A DNA stretch of 64,000 nt from Castanea sativa (Eukaryota; Streptophyta; Magnoliopsida; Fagales; Fagaceae): NCBI RefSeq assembly GCF_040712315.1, contig NC_134015.1:24553614-24617613 (forward strand), in the 5' to 3' direction. Made by a program: the position numbers and the translations under genes. Shown here piece by piece: positions 35,984-47,244 of this stretch (position 1 is the first letter of the stretch; every line of letters starts with the position of its first letter). Under the pieces are notes generated by a model. The model had not been told where the DNA came from. It worked only from the letters and a program-made list of their open reading frames with translations, and did no database searches.

Positions 35984-36210
35984 AAGATAAATACAATGTT
36001 TGCTATCACTAAGTGGTCACAAGATCTGTACTCCAGTTTAATGTAACTAAAAATAAAGAAAAGAAAAGTACATATAAACCGCACTACATCCCTAAAAATA
36101 ATAAACACTCTCCCTAACAAAAAGTTCTATGCTAACTCTCCTCCTAAGTACATGACTACTCTCATACCCAAAACTACTCCCCATTTTTGTCATGAATGAC
36201 AAAGGGCAAG

Positions 36211-37386
36211 TCACTGAGAAACAGTCATCTCCTCATCACCTGCAGAGCTAGCATCCTTATCCTCATCATCATCATCACCGGAGCCATTTTCATCATCCTC
36301 ATCCTCTGAAGCCTATGGAGATGGAGAGGCAGAAGCAACGAAGCCACCAAGGCGAGCCTGACGTCGTTCAATACGACCCACACGGGTGTTCACCTGACTC
36401 ATCTCATCAGTAAGAGTGTCAAGGCGAGCATTCATGTGCTGAAGTTGCTCCATGATCACCTCAAGCATCACACCACCTGTGGAAGAAGAAGGAGTAGAGG
36501 TGGATGGAGCGGAAGGGGCTGGAGGAGTCGCCATCTCGGTTTGTGGCAGCTTCAGTCAAAGTTGGGCCTCGCTTCGTCTAACAGATGCTGCACTCAAGGC
36601 ACCCATGAAGGAGAAGTGAGTAGACTTGGGACAAGAGACAGAGGAGTGGCGAATAATCCTCGTGATAGCAGAAGAAAAGATAAGTTTATCATGGGTCGCC
36701 ATATCCTCGTAGACATCTATAAGGGAGAGAATGAAATGTGAAGGAAAGTCAATAGTAAGATCCTCAATGAGGGACAACAATAAGCGAGCATGAGGCTCAG
36801 TAATAGAATTATAGCGAGACAAGGGATGAAGAACAAATGTCATCACCATATTTAGGAACCTTGGACCTTTTGCAAAGCCGGGGCATGAGGTGTGTTAACG
36901 ATCACCCCATAATGAAGGTGTCTCACAAAAGAGAAACATAAGTTCGTCTTTAGACATAGTCTTCAGACGTGGACATTCAGGGTAACCAGGATGCAATTCC
37001 CTCGGAACATGTAGCACTTCGAAGATAAGCTCTGGAGCAACTACTATACGTGTACCTCGTACATGAGTAACAAATTAAGGTACAAAATAATCAAAATCGT
37101 GCATATTGGAGTAAAACTCATGTATGATCACAGAGGGATAACTCATAGGTATCTCACAAAGAGATTCCCAACCCCGCCTGTGTATGACAGTCGGAAGAAT
37201 AGTATCGGAAAAGTCCGATAAGATAATGTGGCATTCTGAATGAATGCCACGTATGTAGAAGTTCTCCGAGAAGTCCTTACGGGCCTTCTCATCATGGAAC
37301 CTGACATGTAGAGGTGTAGGATCAGAAGATGATGCCTCAGAACGAAGAGGGTTCCTAAACAGAGTAGTTTTATGCTTGGGTGCCAT
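36211..37386 (-). pseudogene. 'Putative plant transposon protein' ORF of the middle element
   Basis: The start is at 37386 (MAPKHKTTLFRNPLRSEASS) and the end at 36211. The 392 codons stay in one frame but contain in-frame stops at 37075, 36895, 36556 and 36313. Preserved blocks include FYIRGIHSECHIILSDF, FYSNMHDFD, RLLLSLIEDLTIDFPSHFI and SLIDVYEDMATHDKLIFSS, typical of the family named putative plant transposon protein (Pfam Transposase_32, from memory). A Pro/Ser/Thr linker, a heptad-like MSQVNTRVGRIERRQARLGG segment and an acidic tail follow. Function is unknown. It lies just upstream of purine tracts and the 3' LTR, in the same sense as the element, where Sireviruses carry an env-like ORF. 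Confidence 0.8.
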
Positions 37387-37624
37387 GTGCAGACTATCTG
37401 AGGGAGAGAGAGAGAGAGAGAGGAGGGAGAAAAGCAGAAAAGAACCATCAACATATAGTACCAAAATATGGAAATGAAAAGGTACGTATGCATGATCATG
37501 TGCAACAAAAAACATCATGGGCTCAGCCCAGTCCAATCCTGCCAACACACAAGGTTCCAACATAGAAACACATATCTATAATGCATGAAACATTGTAAAA
37601 ATTCAAATGTAATGTAATGCATGA

Positions 37625-38783
37625 GCATATGTTGAGGTCTAGAAAGTCACAATATTTCCCTAAGGCCCAAAAAGGGGCACAAAGAATTGAACTACACAAA
37701 AAATAATAAAATACTTGAGCCCCATAAAGAAAAAAAGGTGGTAGGCCCAAATTCATTAAAGGTTTTAAGGAGGAGCCCAAACCCACAAATGGGTAAACCT
37801 TAGAACTCATGAAACAAAGGGAAGAAGAAAAACCCAGCCCGCCAAAGTTAGAAAATTGCTAGGGAGCCTAGTGGTAAGAATTGGGCTTTACCTAGGAACT
37901 GCAAGGAGCTTGGGATCCTCGAGACTTGCAACAAAGTCAAGGTTGGATTAAGACAACTCAAAGGGGGTGCCAAGAAACACAAGGAACGAGAATAGATATG
38001 TCCCTATCAGCTGCCCAATGATGTAGAAAGGAATCAAAAGGCTTAGGAACCAACAATTCATGAACAAGGGGCTGGTACCTCACGGAACCGAGAAAGAAGA
38101 ACTGCGAAGGGAAGTGGCTGGGAAACTTTCAACCCAATAGGAACGAATCAGCTCACTTGGGAAAAATGACAAAAGGAAAAGGAGCCAAAAGCTGAATCTG
38201 AAAAGGTGAGGTTTAAAAGCCTTGAAGGAAGAAGGGCCAAAAGTCAACTCTCTAAAGACACTCTAGAACGGAAAGACAACAAGAGACTTTTGGGGAAGAA
38301 ACACCAAAAGAAGAAAATTATGAGAAATGAGGAAAAGACCAACCACCAATGTTACTAGGGACCAGCCACCAATGTTACTAGCATAACATTGGTTCTGGTA
38401 CCCAGGGGAGTAAATGGGGGAAATCAATGGTACCCCGGAAACCCTATGATGACACTATAAAAAGGGGGAATAGCCAACAGTGAAGGGGGCATTTAGCAAT
38501 AGTAAATTAGAGTAGAATCATTGAGAAAACTCTGTTAGAATTCAAAAAAAGATAAGAAAAGAGAGAAAACACCACCCGGTATCCTCAAACAGCCACTAGA
38601 GAGCACACTTAGATTCAAAGGGATTCATGTGTTGTAAGATTCGTGTTCTGTGCACCACCTGGTTCATAATCAGCCCATTTAGCTGTGGTGAACCAAGTCT
38701 AGTCTCTCAAAACAAGTAAAGGGCCTAGGGTCCTTGTTTTCTACTTGGGCCTGGGTACTGTCCAAAAGGACCCACATAGCATA
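37625..38783 (+). mobile_element. Solo LTR with target duplication GCATA
   Basis: The LTR body is 37630-38778 (TGTTGAGG...CCCACATA). GCATA copies flank it (37625-37629 and 38779-38783). The final TA instead of CA would be one C-to-T change. A TATA box CTATAAAAAG lies at 38455-38464, followed by a long leader, so it is + oriented. It sits upstream of the transposon-protein ORF of the host element. Confidence 0.7.
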
Positions 38784-39009
38784 TAACATCATATAAGCAA
38801 AACCCAACCCAAAATTTTTTCTAAAAACTCATTAATTTTCAAAACCCCCCCAAAAAAATCACAAAAACCCAAAACCTAAGTCTAAATGTATGAAATGCAT
38901 AAAGAATAAGAGATTAGAGAAGATGAAAGGGTTGAGGGAAGAGTGTTTGGGAGAGAAAAAGAAGGTTTCTATTGAGAGAAGAAAAATGAATTTGATTTCG
39001 CGTTGGATC

Positions 39010-39205
39010 TTTACGTGTCTCGATGGATCAAGGATCTATCGAGATTCTGTCAAGCACTAATTCTCCACAGATAAATCTATCGAGATGCTGTCGAGAATCT
39101 GTCGACGACAAAAAACCTTGATGGATCGAAAAGCTATCAGCCAGGCAAAAACTTTCTCGATGGATCGAGAATCTGTCGAGAAGCTATCAAGACAAATTCT
39201 AGAAG
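39010..39205. repeat. TCGATGGATCGAG-type palindromic array in the middle element
   Basis: Units such as CTCGATGGATCAAGG, CTATCGAGATGCTGTCGAG and CTCGATGGATCGAGAATCTG repeat here. It lies upstream of the transposon-protein ORF, as in the element at 58090-58230. Confidence 0.8.
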
Positions 39206-39509
39206 ATGCGTTACGATCTTTCAAGAAGATGCATTACAATTTGTGTTTTAAGTTTAGGCTTGAAACAACTTAGTATTGATTGTGCCAACTATTTACTTGG
39301 TTATCACTGAAATGACGTACTTTTGAGACTGATTTGGTAAAGATAAAACACATCAGCATGATGATGTGTCACTTAACAGCAAAAACTAATTATGAGGGTT
39401 GAATTTCTAACGGAACTAAACTTCAGGGTGTTAAATCAAGTTTCTGGTACTTTGGGATGTAAAATCCAATCAACCCCAAACTTCAGGGGTGTAATTTGCA
39501 ATTTACCCT

Positions 39510-39769
39510 AAATATTACATATACAAAGTTAACTAGATTATAGAAGTATAAAGCATAAATTGATAAGCCTATTGATTAGATTACAAGAGTCTACTCCTAG
39601 ATAGAGCGATGACACATTTTAAAGCATGAAGATAACCATCCGATTGATCAGGAATGTCTCTGGGTTGTTAGACAATATGTGTTTACCTTGAATGAAAAAA
39701 TAATTCACTATTTATAATTTTCCCCATAATAGTTACCATATGACGACACTCGTATTCTCTTAAGGGCTT
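39510..39769. repeat. Tandem repeat unit, copy 3, middle part
   Basis: It resumes the unit broken at 26436 and runs to the CACTA insertion at 39770. The last part continues at 41379 (CTTCATTTAACTATC). Confidence 0.7.
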
Positions 39770-41139
39770 TATTACCACAAAAAAAAAAAAAGTCCTATAG
39801 CCGTGTTTTTAAAACGTGGCTATAGCTCATAAAAACATGGCAATAGGACGATTTGGCTTCTAGCCACGTTTTCTTTAGCTGCATTTACAACCGTGGCCTA
39901 AAACCCATGACTATAGGCCTCAGGGATCTATGGCCGTGTTTTTGCAAACGTGGCTATAGGAGCAATTTTAGCCGCATTTAAAAAACATGGCTATAGAACC
40001 TTATATTTTTTTTAAAAAAAAAAAATTGATTACCAAAACTTAATTTTCGGTAATCAAAAGTTTTTTTATTTTTTAAAATTAAAATTTTAATTTTAATTTT
40101 TAAAATTAATGATTTCAAACTTTAAAATTTCAATTTTAATTAAATTAAGAAATTCAAAACAAAAATACAAACCCAGCAAACTCAAATTCATACAAAAACC
40201 CAAAAAATTTCAAAATTAATCAAACTCAACATGCCCACAATACAAACACAACATGCTCTAAAATACAAGAAAACTGTACAAGAACACAAACAGAACATCT
40301 CCTTCAACAAAATCAACCCAAATTGACACAATATATTCAAGGAAAACAAAAGCAGAAGCTCAAAAATACAAAAATCCCCATAATAGAAACGCAACCAAAA
40401 AGAGTCCATATGCTCAAACCCAAAATTAATCAAAACACAATCAAACAAAAGAAAATAATTTTCAGCCATGGGTCAGAGAAAAATAAAGCAAAGGGAGATA
40501 ATTTTTTGAGGCACTTTAGTTTCATTGATTCAAAATCTTCAAATCTAAAGCAAAGAGAGACTCAATATTCAGATCTATTGCAAAGAGAGACATAAAGTTA
40601 AAGGAAACAAAAATGAACAAAACTCAAAGAACAATGAACAAAACCTCATATTTTCACAAACCCATTCATACAGCATCAGCGAGAAAGAGGGATCAACAGC
40701 GTGGGTCAGCACTTTTTGGATCTCCAGTGACATAGATCAGTGACAGCATAAGAGAGAGATTAAGAGAGTTTTGAGATTAATATGAGAGTTCTTTTTCATT
40801 TTTTTTTTCTTCTGAATGACTATGAGAGAACTTTTTTTTTTTCTTTTGCTAGGACCATACGAGAGGGAGAGTCTGAGATTTCATATTTTGAATATTTAGA
40901 TTTCATATTCTATGGCATAGTCCATATTTTTTGTTTCCGTTGAAGCGCTAAACCCATTCGATTTTTTTTTTTTTTTTTTTTTTGTTTTTGTATGGAATAT
41001 TGTAGAATATGCCATAGAATATTCTAGAAATATTTTATGGCATATTCCATAGCTTTTGTTTACGCTGAAGTGCTAAACCCATTGGTTTTCTTTTTTAACC
41101 TATAACTGCGTTTAAAAACACAGCTATAGGTCCTCCTTT

Positions 41140-41189
<50 letters not shown>

Positions 41190-41378
41190 TATAGAATTAA
41201 TATATAGCTGCGTTTTAAAAATGCGGCTAAAACCACTTAGAAACGTGGCTATAGGCTTAACCTATAGCTGCGTTTTAAAAACGCAGCTATAGGTTACACG
41301 GCTATAGGTTAGCTATAGCCATGTTTTTGCAAACACGGCTAAAAAAAACACAGCTATAGACCTGCGTGTTTTGTAGTG
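39770..41378. mobile_element. Non-autonomous CACTA (En/Spm-like) element
   Basis: The right terminus on the - strand is CACTACAAAACACGC. The left terminus TATTACCACAAAA looks like CACTAC with two C-to-T changes. CTT copies flank it (39767-39769 and 41379-41381), the 3-bp duplication of CACTA elements. Both subterminal regions are packed with TATAGC(C/T)GYGTTTTTA and ACGTGGCTATAG units, the expected transposase-binding repeats. The interior is AT-rich without a transposase. It includes an (AT)n run (41142-41185) and a duplicated segment near 40910 and 41034. Confidence 0.85.
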
Positions 41379-41381
41379 CTT

Positions 41382-41939
41382 CATTTAACTATCACACACA
41401 CACATATGTATATATATATACTTTAGTTTTAAAGAAGCATAAAATTATGCGATAACTTCCCATCCTACATGAGATCTTGATTTCAACAATCTTTCGGTCC
41501 AACTTCCGTGTCCAAACTGTTGTTTAAAACACTAATCATTAAATCAAGATTTTTATTTATTTTTATTAGGTAGCCTCAGTAGATTATATATGCCTAAACG
41601 TGATCGGAGTTCTAATTTTGAACATGAACTTTCATCATTCAATGTTGGCTTGAAAGAGAAGAGAACTAAAATGACCATAAAAGGAAAAACAAAACCAGAG
41701 GAATTAATACATTGATCAAAACCTTCACCAAAACAATCACAAATTCAGAATCACTAGAAATCAACTTAATTGTTTATCAGTTGCAAACATAGGAAATTAA
41801 AAGAAAATACTAGAAAAAAAGAAAACAAAATCTTCATCAACTTTAAACTATAATCACCATGATCATACAACTAATTAAGCGAACATCAAGAACGTACATC
41901 AAAACCACTGAATTATATAAAATAAAATAAAATAAATCA
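41382..41939. other. End of repeat unit copy 3 and 3' flank of the SKP1-like gene
   Basis: Up to about 41490 it matches the ends of repeat units 1 and 2 (microsatellite, then TTGATTTCAACA and CGGTCC). The rest is AT-rich DNA that would hold the 3' UTR of the - strand gene. Confidence 0.45.
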
Positions 41940-42410
41940 CTATTCAAAGACCCAAAAGTTCTTCCTGAGGATTTCTGCCTCTTCTTCTGCAGTAAAATCA
42001 TTCTTGATGTTGAATGCTTTACATATTTCGTTGGTTTTTTTTTTTCCTTTAATCATGTTCGCAACCTTCTCGCACGATTTGTCCAGCAAGTTCTTGATAT
42101 TGAGAAAGTTTGCAGCAATGATGAGATGAAAGAGAAAGTCTTGATCAACATCAAGAAACTCAGCTTCATACTTCTTGAGTTTTTCCTTCTCTTCTTTCTT
42201 GTTGTTCTACTCGTCTTTCATGTCCAAGTGGGTCTTGCACCACTCTAGCACCTTGGCTAGGGTTTTGCCATCCAAGTTTGGCAAAGGGATAATGTTCTTG
42301 GTGCACCCATCATCCACCAAGTTCTTGATGGCAAAAGATTGAACGGCCACACGCTCTTCAATTTCGAATATTTCATTGTCTGAGCTCCTCAACGTCAACT
42401 TCAAAGCCAT
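41940..42410 (-). pseudogene. SKP1-like (ASK-type) SCF ubiquitin ligase subunit with one premature stop
   Basis: A single-exon frame of 156 codons starts MALKLTLRSSDNEIFEIEE and ends [16 protein letters not shown]...FWVFE. SKP1 links cullin 1 to F-box proteins in SCF ubiquitin ligases. The N-terminal BTB/POZ-like half (IKNLVDDG, NIIPLPNLDGKTLAKVLEWC) and the C-terminal F-box-binding half ([20 protein letters not shown] helix, [10 protein letters not shown]) are both recognisable. The only lesion is a TAG at 42207-42209 (codon 68) in the acidic linker, where Gln or Glu is usual. TATATAA-like boxes near 42540-42560 could serve as promoter. Plant genomes hold many SKP1-like copies, often recent pseudogenes. 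Confidence 0.85.
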
Positions 42411-42539
42411 TCTCTTCTGCCTAGTAATGTCCTGAAGAAAACCCAAGAGGCTAGAGAATCTAGACGATTATGTTGTGTACCTCTAAAGCTAGAGAGATTG
42501 CTAGCGTAGAGGATACAAAGGGGGAGCGAGGACAAGTAT

Positions 42540-42560
42540 ATATATATGCTTATATATAGA
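42540..42560 (-). promoter_or_regulatory. Putative TATA box of the SKP1-like gene
   Basis: On the - strand CTCTATATATAAGC lies about 140 bp upstream of the start codon, followed by a pyrimidine-rich leader with CTCTAGC words. Inferred from spacing and composition. Confidence 0.45.
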
Positions 42561-42819
42561 GGGTTATGGAGTCCCATTGTGTCTATGATTCCTACAAAGA
42601 TAGGGGTTGTGGCAAAGTTGGTGTATCAATTATATCAAGCCAACTCCGGGTTTATGTAGGCATTGAATAAGCGTTGACAAATATGCTCAAGGAATAGGAG
42701 GGGGAAATTTTTTTTGGTTATACTTATATATATTTTTTATTATGGGAAAAGTTAAAGTATGTCCTAAGACATTAATTTAGGAAATTTTTTTAAAATTTTT
42801 TATGGAAAAACAAAAAGTA

Positions 42820-43300
42820 ACTAATTTTTTTTATAGTGATTTATTCATAAAAGTGGTATTAAAATTTTCCTAAAATAATCGATTAAAAAATTCTCTAAAA
42901 ACACCTCAGAGACTTTTATTTTTATTAGATGGAAAAACATATTTATAAGGGCAAAATATATATAGCACCCCTAAGGTTTAGGCTTACGCCAGCCAGTCCA
43001 AAATTTTTAAAATTAACTAACTTGGTCCTTAATCACCATGAGAGAGAAAAAAATTATTTTTTTTTACAGCGATTTATATTTCTCAAAAAAGTGGTATTAA
43101 ATTTTTTTTAAAATGATTGATTAACAAATGTCCTAAAGGTACCTTGAAGCCATTTAGTTTTATCAGGTTGATGGATGAACATATTTATAAGGGTAAGATA
43201 TAGTAAACACCTCTAAAGTTTAGGCTAATGCTAGCCAATCCAAAATTTTCAAAATTGACTATTTGGTCCCTAATCACCATGAGAGAGAAGAAAAATAAGT
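42820..43300. repeat. Two tandem copies of a ~240-bp unit
   Basis: AAAAGTGGTATTAAA, ACATATTTATAAGGGC/T, AAGTTTAGGCT and CCTTAATCACCATGAGAGAG-like blocks occur twice, at about 42850-43050 and 43090-43290. No coding capacity. Confidence 0.7.
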
Positions 43301-44690
43301 AACATCTTAGGGTCCAAGTTGGGTTTAGGAAAAGTTGGTTAATTTTGAAAGGTATTGCACCCGACTAGTATTGGTCCAAATCCTAGGAGTGTTAATTGTA
43401 TCTTACCCAAACACTTTAAGCTACATCGAGTGGAGTTGTCAATGTGATAGCATCTTACAAAAATCTATAGTGGAAAAAAAAGGATAGCCTCACTAATTAG
43501 TACAATTTATTGGTTGGTTTATGAAAATTGCCATGGAAATGCAAGGCATCTTTTTCAAAATGAGAAAAAAAAATGAGGGAGAGAAGGGTGATGTATCAAG
43601 TTGTGAGAAGTACGATCCGAATGGGTTGAGGATTTTTTTAGGACAAAGTTTAACTACAAAATTGGTTGTAGTTTAAAGTCATAACCTTCCTCAATATTAT
43701 TAATATTATTACATATTTTAAAAATCTAATCATTAGATTGCATGTTCTTTATGCTCGTAATACACATGTCAAATTTTATGTCAATCAAAAATTATCTACT
43801 ATATAATTTATAAGATTATATTTTATGCATAATTTTAAACTAAAAAAAAAAACACATTCAATTTAAACAATTTATTGATGACACAGCTATTGATATTTAA
43901 TTTTCTATAAATTTTACAAGTATGGAGGGTATAAAAAAAAATTGTAATCCAATGGTAGATTTGTCAAAATTCACTTCCAATAAAAAGATATTGAGTAAAG
44001 TTTTAAAAGTAATCAATTTTGTAAGTAAATTTTGTCCTTATTTTTAAAAGTAATCTTTTGAAAGTGAATCTCATGATGACAATTCATTTGTAGATATTAT
44101 CACCCTAAGTTAAGAGACATGTGTGAGAATTCCAAATCAGTAGATTATTCCCCTAATTTAAGAGACTTACATGTGTGAGAATTACAACTCAATGGACCAC
44201 TTAGATTCTTTTCTTCAATGGATATAGACAATGCCAACTCAATATAATTTAAGATCTAAGACGAAATCTTTAAATGTTCATTTTAATATTACTTAAATAA
44301 TATTTATTTTACTAACCACCAATTTAAATTTAATTTATATTCTATATTATAAGTTTTTATTTAAAGCTCATTATTATTGCTATTCAATATGACTAATTCA
44401 CTTGGATGATGCTAATGATACTACAAATTTGTAAAGAAAATCCAAAAATAAAAATAAAAACCTTACAAATGAACTTTATTAATCAAATATTCAAATTACA
44501 TGAAATATTTAAATAAAATTGAATTACAAGGTGTCCTAGATACAATGTAAGAGAAAGAAAATACAAAGTTGTATTTTATAATTACATTCTAAAAAGAAAG
44601 TAAAAGTGAAAATTACACAACAAAAAAAAAACACCTAATTAATCTACATCTAAATTCTAATAATTAAAGCTTGGGGGCTAAGTTACGTAT
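43301..44690. other. AT-rich intergenic DNA, nothing recognised
   Basis: No long open frame, element terminus or RNA gene could be identified. Confidence 0.5.
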
Positions 44691-44691
44691 A

Positions 44692-45537
44692 TGTTGGGAA
44701 GTTGCTAGGCTTCCAACTTACCTATCTAACATGGTACAATGGCCAAAATAAATTCATTTAATTGTCATACAACTAATAAACAAGACCATAAAAATGGAAA
44801 AATAAATACTCCAAGGATAAATTCTTCTCATAACTAAAATAAATGAAGGCTGCTAAACAAAAGCACATTGAATGAAATAACTGATAACACACTAAAAATA
44901 AAGAAAGAAAGAAAGAAACATAAGCATGCAGTGCAACCTATTTTAGGATTACATGCGTACGATAGTCAGCCCATTGTTAACAGGCCTATGGGCTAAGGGT
45001 GGTACCACTTCCATGGTGGGCCTAACCTGTATTGCGTACGAGATTGGCCCCGGGATAGGTGGCTCTTGGGGTCCAATCTTTTTCGGGGTCCGGTCCACAG
45101 AATACCTCAGTAATGCCTTAGGGGACATTGTCGCCGAGCAACATTCGGCGTCAATTGTAAGTCCCAAAGCCTAGAGTCTCCATTTCCAAGGTGGGACCTA
45201 GGTATGTCGAGAATAATCCTAAAGGGCTCCACCTGCATGAAAAATACTAAAATTAATAATTCTAGCTCTACTAAGGGAGGGTATAAATAGGGAAAAGAGA
45301 GGAAGAAAGGGTGGTTAGACACTAGAGAGTATCGAACTAGAGAACTACAAACCGAAGTAAAGAGAGAGAGATCGAGAACTAGCAGCTTAGAAGGGAGAAG
45401 AGGGAACCAAGTCACAAATATTGATTTTGTTTCAAATGAACTTCCCATTGTAGGATATCCACACACCCACAGTTACATATAAGTTATAAGCTCAATATAG
45501 GAATTAGCCCATTAACCAAAAATTTTGGCCACAGGAA
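44692..45537 (+). repeat. Probable gypsy LTR beside the right nest (borders uncertain)
   Basis: A TATA box GTATAAATAGGG at about 45280 is followed by a purine-rich leader (GAGAGAGAGATCGAGAAC) and an end TTTTGGCCACA at about 45537, right next to reverse-transcriptase sequence. TGTTGGGAAG at 44692 or TGCAGTGCAACC near 44929 could be the start. No primer site follows, so gag and protease of the gypsy element are deleted or this is an inserted solo LTR. Confidence 0.4.
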
Positions 45538-45543
45538 TATGGC

Positions 45544-46371
45544 AAGTGGCGGGTTTATGTGGACTTTACTGATCTGAATAGGGCATGCCCTAAAGACCCC
45601 TTTCCGATACCAAAGATTGATCAGTTAGTAGATGCCCTGTGTGGGCACCTGAGGATGAGCTTCCTGGATGCTTTCCAAGGTTAGCATCAGATTGGACTAG
45701 CTGCCAAGGATCAAGAGAAGACGTCCTTTATAACACCTGAAGCCAACTACCGTTACACGGTAATGTCATTCAGCCTGAAGAATGCGGAGGCTACTTATCA
45801 AAGGTTGATGACCAAGATGTTTAAGGATAAGATTTGGAGCATGGTGGAGGTGTACATAGACGACATGGTTGTGAAGAGTCGGGAGAACCAAAGCAAGGTA
45901 GACAATTTGACGGAGGTATTTGAAATACTCCGGTGGCACAAGCTACATCTTAATGCGAACCAGTGTGCCTTCGGTGTGGGGGCTGGAAAGTTTCCGGGGT
46001 ATATGATTACTCATTGGGGGATAGAAGTAAACCCCGACCAGATAAGTGCCATCGAGCGGCTCAAACCACCGAGTAACCTAAAGGATATGCAGAAGTTAAT
46101 CGGGATGATAGTGGCACTGAACTGTTTATGTTAAAGTCAGAAGATAGATGCCGCCCCTTTTATTAGTTGTTGAAGAATTAGAAGGGGTTCCAGTGGACGA
46201 AGGAGTGTGAGGAGGCTTTTCAAGATTTTAATAACTATTTAATGAGCCCGCCTATATTGTCATGCTCGGATCCAAGGGAGGACTTGTAAATGTATCTTGC
46301 AGTTTCCGAGCATGTTGTGAGTGTAGTACTACTAAAGGATCAAGAAGGAAGGCAGAGGCCGATTTATTATG
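45544..46371 (+). pseudogene. Tat-type gypsy reverse transcriptase and start of RNase H
   Basis: RT blocks run in order: GKWRVYVDFTDLNRACPKD, SFLDAFQG, TSFITPEANYRYTVMSFSLK, and the catalytic VYIDDMVVKSR (YxDD intact). A stop at 45683 replaces the Tyr of the usual GYHQI, and another ends the frame at 46132. The RNase H start follows in shifted frames (YLAVSEHVVSVVLLKDQEGR) up to the copia insertion. The rest of pol continues at 61478. Everything upstream of RT is missing. Confidence 0.92.
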
Positions 46372-46376
46372 TCAGC
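46372..46376. repeat. Copia target-site duplication, left copy (TCAGC)
   Basis: It is identical to TCAGC at 61473-61477. Together they bracket the large copia element inserted in gypsy RNase H. Confidence 0.92.
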
Positions 46377-47209
46377 TGTTAGGTTCTAAGACCTTAGGGA
46401 CTAATGTATTAGAAATTCAATATGTAATGTGTTGGAAAACCATGATCAAAACATAGAGTCTAGGTTTAAGCTTGCTCAAAGTATGTTTAATTTTAAAATG
46501 GGAATCGCGTGATTGCAGATATTATTGGATAAATTCTGCAAGGCTTGATCGATCAAGAATTGTGTAGAATTAATTTTTTGCAGAATTTCCAATTCAGCCC
46601 AAGCCCGTTTGATGTGTAGGGTTTTTATATTTTACTTCACGTATAAAAAGAAAAACCCTAGCTACATTTTATAGTCTTTTGATGTGTTGAATCTCTTGTG
46701 AAATCTAGAGGTGTTTACCTTCATACACACTTGAGGTTATCAAGATCAAGATTCATGTAAAGAATTTAGTGATCGCTTCAATTGCTGCATAAAGAACTTA
46801 AAGAAGATCTAAAACCTTTAAGTGGAGTCTCAAAGTCATAAGTAGGAGAACTTGTGGTTGTAGTGGATCAAAGAAAGAAGTAGGCTGTAGACTCGGAGTT
46901 GTCACGTGGTTATGGCAATACGTTTTCTACTCAAGGTAGCAATAGGATATTAGTGGTCCAAGTTCTATTTTACAAACTTCAATTCTTTCATAGTAGATCT
47001 GTTTTACCTTAAGGATAGCTAGGTTAATCCTCCCTAGGGCTTTTACCGGTTTAGTTTTCCTGGGTCATCAGATCTTTATGTTCTTTATTTTCCGCATTAT
47101 ATTTGTTTTACACATATTTGTTTAACCTAATTTTAATTAACAAACTTGTTAATAAAATTGGCTTAATATTAGGTTAAACATATTGTGTTAAGGGGTCTAA
47201 AACTTTACA
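46377..47209 (+). repeat. 5' LTR of the large pol-less copia element
   Basis: It runs from TGTTAGGTTCTAAG to AAACTTTACA and aligns with 60614-61472 and with the intron fragment at 21568. A GATCGATCAAG motif lies near 46548. TATAAAAAGAAAAACCC at about 46643 may be the TATA box. Confidence 0.92.
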
Positions 47210-47211
47210 AG

Positions 47212-47222
47212 TGGTATCAAAG
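47212..47222 (+). other. Primer-binding site (initiator Met-tRNA, one mismatch)
   Basis: TGGTATCAAAG lies 2 bp after the 5' LTR. The consensus is TGGTATCAGAG, so one G-to-A change is visible. Confidence 0.85.
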
Positions 47223-47244
47223 TTGTTCCTTGACCCCTGCTGTC

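Larger units (their letters stand above)
26437..39509 (-). mobile_element. Sirevirus-like pol-less element, 5' truncated, with nested insertions
   Basis: Oriented -. It has a 3' LTR (26437-26821 plus 34852-35614), a purine tract beside it (35615 on), further CTCCCC-type tracts to 36190, a transposon-protein ORF (36211-37386) and a palindromic array (39010-39200). No gag, pol or 5' LTR is seen. The right end (about 39270-39509) is instead the end of another repeat with the MULE-like terminus AGGGTAAATTGC on the - strand. The cluster is flanked by AAATA on both sides, but AT-rich chance is possible. Nested inside are a SINE, an 8-kb Helitron-type insertion and a solo LTR. Confidence 0.7.

Noticed and set aside
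35830..36120. Tyr/Ile-rich frame resembling a membrane protein
   Set aside because: It is translated from a (TA)n microsatellite and AT-rich LTR interior.
45107..45466. Hydrophobic - strand frame near the gypsy LTR
   Set aside because: It overlaps the TATA and leader region of an LTR and matches no domain.
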